64,000 nucleotides of DNA, taken from assembly GCF_947242115.1 (NCBI RefSeq), contig NC_074720.1, forward strand, positions 28,613,645-28,677,644. Direction: 5' to 3'. Source of the stretch: Biomphalaria glabrata (taxonomy: Eukaryota > Mollusca > Gastropoda > Planorbidae). Numbering within the stretch: position 1 is the stretch's first letter; each line of letters opens with the position of its first letter. The translations under genes were made by a program, and so were the position numbers. Under the pieces are notes generated by a model. The model saw only the letters and a list, made by a program, of their open reading frames with translations, had not been told where the DNA came from and made no database searches. This document shows positions 1 to 9,332 of the stretch, in pieces.

Positions 1-551
1 TAATTCTCTTGAGAGTCCCTATGCCATGTCCCCACCACACAGAAAATGAAATGAAAATAGAGCCTCTTTTCCCATGTACACCAAACAGCCAAATTGTCTT
101 ATTGACCGATGCCAAAACATTCCTTTAGAACTAGATCTAGGCAATATTTGATGATCCAAATTTCTCAGTGGTGTTAAATAGTATATGCTCTTGTTCTAAA
201 TGATGTTAAGTTGCAATGTTATTATAGATTTGCCTTTCTTACTTTGAGTACTATAAAATGAAGCACTATTTTGTTTCAAAGCTTTGTTTTAAGACTTGAC
301 AGTGCTCTCTTGCAGTCCTAATATTTTTGTTAGATCATCCCTGAAAATAAGTAGGTTTAATCTTTTAGTTAAGAAGTGATTATATGTGGTCATGTTAAAG
401 ACTAGACTGTATATATTTCTGAGAAAGTCATCTTGTTTGCCTTGTTTAAGCCACCAACCTGTTTTTTTTTTTTTTGACTTATTACAACATAACCATTTTT
501 TTATTTGAATTAACATGTCATAAATTTTACTTGGTTTAAAATTATTTCTAG
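1..551. other. Intron of ISYNA1, no further feature seen
   Basis: AT-rich sequence upstream of the exon at 552. It ends in a pyrimidine-containing tract and a TTTCTAG acceptor. I see no coding segment or recognisable repeat beyond a T-run near 463-475. Confidence 0.6.
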
Positions 552-3430
552 GTGTGATTGAACTTGCTGAAAAAAGGCGAGTGTATATCGGAGGAGATGA
601 TTTCAAGTCAGGTCAAACAAAGATGAAATCTGTGTTAGTAGACTTTTTAGTTAGTGCTGGGATCAAACCAGTATCAATTGTGAGCTTTAATCACCTGGGC
701 AACAATGATGGTGCCAATTTATCTGCTCCTGAACAGTTTAGGTCTAAAGAGGTTAGTAGTTTGCTTGGTTCATATTACCTTTTATGGATGGTACCTTTTG
801 TTAAAAGAACACTTGAGGATTAGCTGTCCTGGCACTTTGACGAGTATGTGTGGTTGAGAAGCTAAGTATGCTTGAACTTGGATTGGCTACCTATGAAGGG
901 GGCTTGAGGTTTGACACCCGACTCGAGCAGAGTTGTGTTTACTGAGCGCCCAAAGGCAGCATGAAAACCTCCCAGATACCCCCTCCCACTGGTCCACAAA
1001 TGAAATTGGACCATAGCGCTCTGAGCATGCTATGAAAATAGCACTATATAAAAGCTATAATTAATCTCTAAAATAAAATCCTTCTTGCATTGCATTTGTC
1101 AACTCCCACTAACACAACCACACAGCAAAGCCAACGTTCTAAATCACAGTGTAAAACAGCTGAAAAAAAAATTGCACTCAGTTTTCTTTGGCACAGGCTG
1201 CAAAAGAACTTAACTCAATAGCTACTAAGTCCATACCTAAGCAGCATCTCTCTAAATACGAAGCAAAGGGAGGTAACTCCAAAACAGAACTAGATTGATT
1301 TTACAAAATATATTTTAAAATTCATTAAACGACATCTATTAATAACAAAAAATACTTCTAAAAGAAGAGAAATGGATGACCTTTAAAATGATGTATAATT
1401 TGAATAGGTTTTACAAGATTGAAACACTAAAAACAACAGGTAAAGTTGAAAATTTGTTCAAGTGCCTGATTTTTTGAAGACTGTTGGACCCCCCTCCCCC
1501 AAAACAGATCTGTTATTTTTGGTACCCTCTAACATTTACCCAAAGACAAGTAATGTTAATAAATAGGAATTTAGTAGGCCTAGACAATAAACATTAGGCT
1601 TATAGATAAAATCTGTAGATGTCTTGAGTATTTACTGACTTTCACTTGGTGCCCGTGAGGCCCTTAGTTGCCTGAACATGGCATCATGCTGATGTGGTTC
1701 TGCATGTGTCTCAGATTTCATTACTTCTAGCATAACAAAGTACAGTAAAAGTAATCTAACCATTGTCCAAACCAACGTAGAACACCCCCAATTAGATCTA
1801 TTTCATCAAAAGTTTTCATGTGGTAAATAAAAACTGGTCAAAATATCAGTCAAAGAAGTGGAAGATTCATTGATGCTAGGTCCAGAATACTCTAGATCTA
1901 GTAGATCTAGATCTAATAATTATAATGGTACACTCTCTCTCTGAATCGGACTAGATCTAAGTCTAAATGTAGTGCTAAATTCTAATGATCATTGTCTTGA
2001 TCAATTTCTAGTTCATTATTAGCTGTATTTAGTGTTCTATTTGCGATAATGGGTTTAAAAATTGAAAGGTCATTGAGAAAATGGCCTGCGTAGCTAATGA
2101 AAATAAAAAAAAAATCACAGAACTTTGAAGGCCCATAGAAATTGAAGCGAAAGACGTAAAAACATGCATTTTTTTTTTAACTAAACAATCTATATTTCTA
2201 CTTTTTTAAAAACCCAGCCAGCTCAAAATAACACCACACGCCGCACAGGAAAACGAGAGCTACACAAGTCACACTCTGTGTGTGCTGTGGCGGGCGCATT
2301 AGTAGCGAGTGGGGGATGAGCGCATTAGTAGCTATTGGGTTAAAGCTCAGCAGCTAAAAGCTGTTTAGGAAAAGAAAACACACTGTCAACCACTGATGAT
2401 CATTATTGTCACAAGATGACCCTGACACAATTTACTTGTAGAGGTTTAATGTGTACCACTAGTGTGTATGTGGCTCAGGAAAAATCAATTTAACACTGGA
2501 AATACCTTTATTATTTTTATTCAATGTCCAAACTATTTGCACACTTCAGTCATTTGATGTGAGAATATTTACAAAATATACAGGACTTATGGTACACAAA
2601 ATACATGCCAGTTCTGTGACTTCACTGTACTGTGCCTTTCAATACATTATATAACTTAATATATATATAAATATATATGTTATCAGTCTTCCATTAATTA
2701 AATTATCTTCCTAAATTAACTAGTTTATTTTCGGTTATTGCTAAATGTTTTTTTTTTTTTTTTTTAATTTGATTTTTGGTCCAATCCACAGATATCTAAA
2801 ACCAATGTTGTAGATGATATGGTGATGTCTAATTCAATACTTTACAAACCAGGAGAGAAGCCAGATCACTGTGTAGTCATTAAATATGTTCCTTATGTTG
2901 CCGACAGTAAACGTGCAATGGATGAATACATATCAGAAATAATGATGGGAGGTCGAAACACAATAGCTATTCATAACACTTGTGAAGACTCACTCTTAGC
3001 TTCCCCACTTATCCTTGACTTAGCCATACTTGCGGAGCTGTGTGAGAGAATCCAGTTCCGTAGAGAAGATGAGCCACAGTTCCACAGGTTCAACGCTGCC
3101 CTGTCTATCCTCAGCATCCTATGTAAGGCTCCACTGGCCCCCCGAGGCACCCCTGTGGTGAATGCATTCTTCAAACAGAGGTCTTGTATAGAAAATATAT
3201 TCCGAGCTTGCATTGGACTGCCTCCAATTAACAACATGGGTCTGGAATACAAGCATGAAATAATACCACAACACCTCCAGCATACAGTCACAGCTACTTT
3301 GTCCCAGGATATCAAAGATACACATATTGTGAATAGTAAAAAGGCTGTTGTCAATGGTATTTGTCATATGAATGGTCATGTAAATGGTTTCCATGAAATC
3401 GAAGGTGAAAATGTGAATGGTGAAAGGTAA
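552..3430 (+). CDS. ISYNA1: Inositol-3-phosphate synthase, C-terminal part (last two coding exons)
   Basis: This enzyme converts glucose 6-phosphate to myo-inositol 3-phosphate in an NAD-dependent reaction, the committed step of inositol synthesis in the cytosol. The exons are 552-751 and 2792-3430. The first begins after a TTTCTAG acceptor with two bases finishing a split codon and ends before GTTAGT in phase 0; the second follows CCACAG. Together they give about 278 residues, roughly half of the usual ~550-residue enzyme. Family motifs are plain: [20 protein letters not shown]-like [20 protein letters not shown], then [23 protein letters not shown] and [18 protein letters not shown]. The substrate-binding lysine-rich region is present. 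The tail (about 40 residues ending NGER) is low in conservation, as in other animals, and ends at TAA 3428-3430. The N-terminal Rossmann exons lie outside the window. The large 2.0-kb intron carries a SINE. The call is made on recognised family sequence and is very secure. Confidence 0.95.
752..2791. other. ISYNA1 intron with SINE and CTAGATCT-rich patch
   Basis: The intron between the two visible ISYNA1 exons. It holds a SINE-like repeat at about 828-1052, a patch rich in CTAGATCTAGATC near 1890-1970, a small GC-richer segment at 2225-2340 in which the 13-mer GCGCATTAGTAGC occurs twice, and a T-run just before the acceptor. No coding exon was seen. Confidence 0.6.
828..1052 (+). repeat. SINE-like interspersed repeat in ISYNA1 intron
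   Basis: A stretch clearly more GC-rich than its surroundings, running from GCACTTTGACGAGTATG to the AGCACTATATAAAAGC region. It has a plausible degenerate box A (TGTGGTTGAGAAGC) and box B (GGTTTGACACCCGAC), which suggests a tRNA-derived head, followed by a conserved-looking body with TGGTCCACAAATGA and AGCGCTCTGAGCATG. I believe this is a gastropod SINE family, but the family name is not known to me. No target duplication could be fixed. Confidence 0.5.
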
Positions 3431-4325
3431 TGATAATGAATGATTGCTAGGTTGATTTTATTTTTTTAATTGTAATTGTAACTGTAATTCAAATCTCAGA
3501 ATCTGCTCCACAAAATATCAAAGCATTCATATTTTTAACATTAAAATGCTCAAACCTTTTAGCCTTTTTTTTTACACATATATTTTAATAGTCATTATTT
3601 TTTGTCTCTTTGGTACATTAATTTTATCAATTTTGATAATGTATTTAGTATAAGCAATACTATGAATACAATGACAACAAAAGTAAGTAGAGGGCATCAC
3701 AATAAAAAAAGGATAATATACAAACAACAAAACTTTTTTTTTTTTTTTTCATTTTAATATACATACTTTATTTTCATCTGAGAAAAAGTTATTGGTGTGT
3801 GTAGAAACTATTTAATTTATAATTGTATTAATGTATGATCTGCTATTAGCCCTTTGTTAATTAATGTCATTTATTCTGATATATATTTCATTATATTTAT
3901 TGCTTTCTAGAGGAAAACAATTCTTTATTGTAATTTTGTCCTTTTATAACCAGCTGTTGTGAAAAACTACATAGGGTGCATTTTTCACTATTGAGATTAG
4001 AAGAAATAAAGGCCAGTAGGCATCATTGTCTGTCTCATTTAAGTCTGAATAATAAAAATAAGAGTAATTTGACCAGGTGATATTGGCCATAGAAAGTGTG
4101 CATGTTGAGTGCATGGATTAAGTAGGTTTCCATTTTATTGTCAAGGAGCCTGAAAGATTTTGTGTTTACTATACAAGATTTTGTATTTGTTTTGTGTAAC
4201 TTACTATACTCCACAATTCAAATTATATAGGTTTAATTTAAATAATTGGCATACATATGAAATTTTAATAAATATTTTTAAAAATAGATTTTACATTTGT
4301 CTCTTGTGATTTTTAAAATACTAAA

Positions 4326-4490
4326 CAAGCGCTTGGCTTCCGAACCTGGGGTCAAAACCAAGTGAATACTGTTTTTTTTAGGGCACCCAACTCTAATGGG
4401 TACCTGACTTTAGTTGGGCAAAGTAAAGGCAGTTGCTTGTTACCGTTGGCCAAAGAAACACATGATCTTAAAGATGGCATAAGTCTGAAA
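4326..4490 (+). repeat. tRNA-derived SINE fragment (same family as 37406-37680)
   Basis: It begins inside the tRNA-like head (GCGCTTGGCTTCCGAACC, box-B-like CCTGGGGTCAAAACC) and continues into the same body as the other copies: CCCAACTCTAATGGGTACCTGACTTTAGTTGGG, then a CAAAGTAAAGGCAG and a GAAACACATGA segment. It is 5' truncated and diverged, hence old. Confidence 0.7.
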
Positions 4491-5309
4491 AAAAAAGGGG
4501 GGGGGGGGGAGAGAACAAGCACAATTAGCTTTTTATAATAATCATATGATCAGGAACATGTATGAAATCATACATTAGATAAATACGAAGCGAATATCTT
4601 TTTTTTTTTTTAGTTAATTGTGCAATTAAGTCAAGTCAAATATTTTCATTATCCAAATGTCCAATGGACATGATTTATGACAAAGTTGGTAGGGAAATAA
4701 AATGTATATTAGACATACAATAGAATGAGTAAACTATTGCTGTAGTGTCACTAAATGTTTAGGAGTAGACAATAATTAACCTATTGTCTAATCTCTTGTC
4801 AAAAGTATCAGTGACAGTGAAAAAAGAGTAGAGATCTAGAATGTTTCTGATAGCATCTTTGTTTTTTCTCTGCAGTGCTTTCCTCATATACATAAGCAGG
4901 CTATTTGTTCTATTTGTCCTTATTCAGCTAAAATGTTTCTAATTGTTCTTCTTTCATCATTGGGCTTTCTAATCAATGCAATGTTGAGTACCATAATGTA
5001 AGTACAAGAGATTGTTAATTTGGAGCTCCATTGAGCATTCAGTTTGTTTTTTCTTAGTCATTTCTAGGTATTCTGAAGTACTCCACATTTCGGGATGTTT
5101 CTAATGTTGCCATTAGTAATTTTTTTAATTGATCCTCATGTATTTTTAGTGAACTTTTAAATTATGTATTTGTGTTGATACATCTTTTTTTCCATTCTTG
5201 TCAGTTATCAAGACCTATATATTTGTGTTAAGTCTACTTCTCTCATACCATTTAATAAGATAAGAGATTCTAGAGTTGTGTTTTTATAAAGCTTATATCA
5301 ACTCACTCT

Positions 5310-5680
5310 GTCTGGTAAAAAGTTTGTACATACTATTTATCCGACACCCAATCTCGGATCAAGCTGAAATTTTGCATGATTATTTCGTTTACATGACAAC
5401 ACAAGAAAAAAAAAATTAGTTAATTAACTATTGGTAATTATTTTGTTTGATATCTCAAACAAGGCAAAGAAATTAACTTAACTGAGGTGGTGAATTAGTC
5501 CCTTTTATAGGTTGCCACTTTCAAGCAAGTTTGAAACAAACTAACTAACTATACAATCTTCTGTTTTCATAAGCACCTCACTAGCAGAATGGTTAGGATG
5601 TCAGCTTAAGTCATGAGTTAAAATTCAGGTTGTTCCTCCTTTTTGTTTTATAAATGCTTTTAAAAAACAATTACAGTAAA
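5310..5680 (+). repeat. Dispersed repeat with tRNA-like segment
   Basis: A repeat-like block containing CACCCAATCTCGGATCAAGC, TCAAACAAGGCAAAGAAATT and, at about 5575-5650, a tRNA-like part: TAGCAGAATGGTTAGGATG (box A-like), an anticodon-arm-like stretch and GAGTTAAAATTCAGG (degenerate box B). This suggests a SINE head joined to an unrelated body. Family resemblance rests on general pattern recognition, not on a second copy in this window. Confidence 0.4.
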
Positions 5681-6881
5681 ATTCACCCATATACCTCCCC
5701 ATTTTCCCAACTTGTCCAGATAAGTTATAGGGTCATAGTGTATTCAGAAAGCTAAAAGCATGAAATAGTGCATCATATAAACATTTTTTTTTTTAAAGTA
5801 CCGATATATTTTCTAGGTTTTTCTTGTTTGGATTGAATAATTTCTTTCTTATGGGAGGGTTTCATAAGCGAATTTCTTTTTTATAACTTTTTATTTTAAG
5901 GGCTTTTAAAACTACTTACAACCATTTAGATGTCCTCAAATCTCTTTAACTAGATGTCTCTTTTAGGTCTAAGATACTTTTGTTTATCCCTCTACTTCTT
6001 GTAGCTTATCAAGGGAGCATAAGATAAGATAATTTTTAATGATCCAATCAAATGGAAATTCAGTTTGTCTACAATTTACAACCTCGGCGTAACTACTGTA
6101 CAATAACAATATAGATGCAAATACGAACAACATTCACACACAAAATGCATACACACTCACAACCAGCGCTTTATGAACTAGACTTCTATGTACTTCTCGA
6201 TGATGACAGAAGATCTTGTAACACTCTTACCGAAAGTGGGATAAAGGAGTTTTTAAATCTTTCTGTTTTAGTCCTAGTGGAAAGGAGACGGCCACTTCGT
6301 TCAGATCTTATGTAACAATGGAGCATTCCCCTATTCACCATCTTACTTGATGAGAGTTTACAAAAATCTCACCTCCCATGGCTAGTTTTGTTTAAACATT
6401 TAACCAAATACTTTGAAATATTGTCACTATACATAGGCTTTGCTCACGAATTTACAGCTACAATTCTTTAACTAGAATGTGTAGATCATATGGAAAACAT
6501 GCTCAAGAAACTAATTTGCTGCTACCTAATAGTTATGCTTTGCATTAAATCAATTAGATTTTTTTTTTCCTGTACATTGTAAATGCTTAACTTTTAGTTG
6601 GTCCCATTTTATAAGGTTCTGTGATGAAAAGAAAGTGTACACCCATGGATACTATCAATATTTCTTTTGTTCTTATCTTAAAAAATACTGATGTTACTTC
6701 AAACAAGAAGATGAACAAAAAAAACAACAACCTACAAAACTGTTAAAGACACACCTCCACACAAATCTGCACATGGGCAACACTTAATAGGAACGTCAAA
6801 AAATAAAACTAGAACCTTGTCTTAAATATGAAACAGAAATGAAATTCTATTGACCAGTACCAAAAATTGTTAATGAACATG

Positions 6882-6895
6882 CAATTTATTTATTT
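6882..6895 (-). promoter_or_regulatory. Candidate poly(A) signals of ALG13
   Basis: On the minus strand two overlapping AATAAA hexamers lie about 20 bases after the ALG13 stop codon. The close spacing would give a very short 3' UTR; a T-rich segment follows. Confidence 0.45.
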
Positions 6896-6912
6896 GCATA
6901 GATATTTAAATA

Positions 6913-8892
6913 CTATACAAAACCTAACAATGCATCTAAATATGCAACAAATTTATGAGGCTCTCCTGGTGGAAAAGGTTTTAGTTTGGACATGTCTATA
7001 GATTCTAATGACTCCTGCAGTCTGCTCACAGTGCAATAGTTTAGGAAACTTTCTTTGGCAAGTTTTTCAGCCAACTCAATTTGGTGATTGCCCATGAGTT
7101 CTTCATTTATCACAACTAGTACAGATTTTCCTGCACCTAAAGCATCCATGATGCTTCCAGCTCCAGCATGACAGATCACAAGATCAGCTTGTGCTATATC
7201 AGAAGCAGTTGAGTCCTTGAAGCGGTAGTATGATACTTTAGGTGTATTAGCACTTAATTCAATGTCTTCTGGTATATAGTCACCTCTACCAATTTGCAGT
7301 ATCACTTCACAGAACCCAAGTTTTTTCAAAGCAGCCAAGATATGGCTAGAAGCAATCTTTAAAAAAAAATAGAAGAAAATGTGTCAGAATTTGTAAAAAC
7401 ACATTTCACTAGAGTTAGGGTTTAGATTTTGATTGCTACACAGATTATAAGATAAAATGACATCTTATAATTACAGATATATATAATTCTCTTCATGGCT
7501 CAACAGTTTGGACAAGAATAAGTAAATGAAAGATCACTCTTTTATTTCTGCAAGTCAGACTAGAGTTACCCCAAGTAACTTTAGCGGCGAAAAAAAAAAA
7601 AGGGGGGGGGGGAACAAGTAGTATTTACCCATCACTAAATAGCTGAGCTGGACTTAACCATTGTGACCAAGAAGTCATGGAAAGATCACTCTTTTATTTC
7701 TGCAAGTCGGACTAGAGTTACCCCACATTACTTTAGCGGTGAAAAAAAAAGAGGGGTGAAGAACAAGTAATCTACTCTGTATTCAATCGTTACTAAATAG
7801 CAGAGCCGGAATTAACCATTGTGGGGCCCTATGCGAAACGGATTTCGCAGGACCAGGTTTGAATAGGGATATGGATAATAAGTGAAAATTAAGAGTTTGT
7901 ATTAAAAATAAATTTGTCTTTGCATTTTATTCATTCTTTACTACATCAAGAATTGTTAACCTCAAGTAGTTCTTCATTAGTTTGAGGCGTGAGTAGCTTC
8001 TTCATCAGATTCCACAATTACGGGTATTGCATAATGCCATTTTCACGTGTGGGATTGGCGTTTTCCATATTGAATGACACCCCAAAATGACAATTTTTGT
8101 CTATATATTTCAGGAGATTTGTATGATTTCTCAAAAGATTTTAATAATTTCAGGAGATTTCCAGGACTTTTTTTGTATATTTTGCAATTTCAGGAGAATT
8201 CCATGATGAGCTCCTGGTAAATCAGGAGGCCGCTGGAAATCTGTTATAAGTTATAAAATGCTTTAATTTAATAATTTACACTCAGAATTAGCGCGGGTCC
8301 TATGAAAGTGCGGGGCCCACTGCAGTGGCATTGGTTGCAGTGGGCTATGGCCGGCCCTGCAAAATAGCGGCGTATGTTAACATGGACATGGGTCAACTAG
8401 CATATAGTAGATCTAGAAACTGTAATAGTATACATATACTAAAGTAGAGTAGATCTAGTAGATGCATTTTAAAATATAGATCTACTTTTCTAGAATTAAA
8501 TTTATATTATTAATATTAATAAATAAATCTAGAGTCTATTAGATATATTTAGAATCTATCTAGTTCTAAGTGATGATGATCAGAATGATCTATTCTATAG
8601 ACTATAGACTCTACTTATTATAATATTCTTAGATTTGATCAGATCTAGATAGATTTATTCAATTATAAATAGATCAAAAATTTAGATCTAAATAATGACT
8701 AGATAGTTAGATAGTAGATAGGTTTAGATCTTGTATTCTAATAAATAGACTAATATTTAATATTATAATAATTTAAATATTATTATAATAACATGACATG
8801 ACTGAAAGTCAGTGAAAGACCTCTTTTATTAACGAATCAAATTTCGTGGTTCCAACTGTTACATATAAACGTTCTCTAGATCTACTAGCCAT
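6913..8892 (-). CDS. ALG13: UDP-N-acetylglucosamine transferase subunit ALG13, complete, two exons
   Basis: Catalytic subunit that, with membrane anchor ALG14, adds the second GlcNAc to the dolichol-linked oligosaccharide on the cytosolic face of the ER. Exon 1 is 8892-8821: 24 codons starting MASRSRERLYVTVGTTKFDS, with the VTVGTT(K/S)FD signature of the GT28-type N-terminus. Donor GTCTTT follows in phase 0. Exon 2 is 7356-6913, preceded by a pyrimidine tract and TTTAAAG, and reads into LILQIGRG-like VILQIGRGDY, then ADLVICHAGAGSIMDAL and VVINEELMGNHQIELAEKL, which form the nucleotide-sugar binding site. Total 171 aa, close to the short 165-residue human form; there is no OTU or Tudor extension. 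The start lies 432 bp from the divergent TMEM101 start. The intron holds a small hAT element and a duplication. The first exon is short and easily missed but matches the family exactly. Confidence 0.95.
7528..7822. repeat. Imperfect direct duplication, two copies of ~140 bp
   Basis: Copy A is 7528-7665 and copy B about 7680-7822. Both run from GAAAGATCACTCTTTTATTT through GACTAGAGTTACCCCA, TTTAGCGG, a purine run, ACTAAATAG and CTTAACCATTGTG-like sequence. Copy B passes directly into the hAT-like element at 7801, and copy A contains the first ~25 bases of that element as well. Confidence 0.8.
7801..8359. mobile_element. Small non-autonomous hAT-like element (MITE) in ALG13 intron
   Basis: A 559-bp element with short terminal inverted repeats: CAGAGCCGG at the left and CCGGCCCTG at the right (one mismatch when inverted). 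It is flanked by the near-identical 8-mers CTAAATAG (7793-7800) and CAAAATAG (8360-8367), the target length typical of hAT transposons. The subterminal GGGGCCCTATGCGAAACGG and GCGGGGCCCACTGCAG parts are GC-rich against an AT-rich core. There is no coding capacity. It must have been moved by a transposase from elsewhere. Confidence 0.75.
8397..8770. repeat. Low-complexity CTAGATCT/TAATA-rich tract
   Basis: A dense run of TAGATCTAG, AGATCTA and TATTATAATA words at the 5' end of the ALG13 intron. Similar patches occur at 1890-1970, 9120-9280, 9540-9640, 58330-58680 and 60030-60160. This looks like locally expanded simple sequence, not a gene. Confidence 0.6.
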
Positions 8893-9324
8893 AGTGATTG
8901 GAGAACGTTAGTGTGTTTCTAAATTATTATCTAGCAATCTAGGATTCTGTATCACAGTGTCTTCTCATAAACTAGATAAAAATAAGTCTGAAAGAAAAAT
9001 GCGAAAAAAAAATCTGCTGAGGTCTTGCCAACTGTAAATTAATTTAGATCTATTTTAGACCAAACCAAACACTAACAATACAATAATTTCGGCATTTTAG
9101 TAAGTATAGTTCCATGTCTAGACCAATATATAATACTAGATCTATATAGATTTAGATCTAGACTCTAGATGTAATATATATCTAGATCTAAGACTAAATC
9201 ATGCACGATAACCATATGTTCTTTAAAATTGAAACTTATGTTATTAAATTTATAATCTAGATCTAGATCTTCATCATCATCACTGACTTTGCGAGTTGTC
9301 CTCAGTTGTGCTTGATGAAAAAAA
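8893..9324. promoter_or_regulatory. Shared 432-bp promoter region of ALG13 (-) and TMEM101 (+)
   Basis: The two start codons face away from each other across this interval, which must hold both transcription starts unless they have distant non-coding exons. It includes AT-rich sequence, a CTAGATCT patch at 9120-9280 and no clear TATA box in a sensible position for either gene. Head-to-head spacing under 1 kb is the usual sign of a bidirectional promoter; the regulatory claim itself is inference. Confidence 0.6.
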
Positions 9325-9332
9325 ATGAATAA
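9315..9332 (+). promoter_or_regulatory. Tiny upstream ORF overlapping the TMEM101 start codon
   Basis: An ATG at 9315 opens a five-codon frame (MKKNE) that ends at TAA 9330-9332, overlapping the main ATG at 9325 in another frame. If transcribed, ribosomes starting there could terminate and reinitiate, lowering TMEM101 output. Confidence 0.4.

Larger units (their letters stand above)
3431..6912. other. Space between convergent ISYNA1 and ALG13: 3' UTR and repeats
   Basis: The ISYNA1 stop is at 3430 and the ALG13 stop (reverse) at 6913. The first part is probably ISYNA1 3' UTR; AATAAA occurs near 4005 and 4266. A SINE fragment lies at 4326-4490 and a second dispersed repeat with a tRNA-like segment at 5310-5680. 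A less AT-rich block at 6010-6420 contains only a short open frame with no recognised product and looks like another old repeat. No gene was recognised. Confidence 0.5.

Noticed and set aside
289-606. 105-codon open frame on the minus strand
   Set aside because: Overlaps the ISYNA1 exon antisense and runs through a T-run; no family resemblance.
2971-3394. Two open frames antisense to the last ISYNA1 exon
   Set aside because: Shadows of a strongly conserved exon on the other strand.
6115-6315. 66-codon plus-strand frame
   Set aside because: No recognisable protein; sits in a block that looks like an old repeat.
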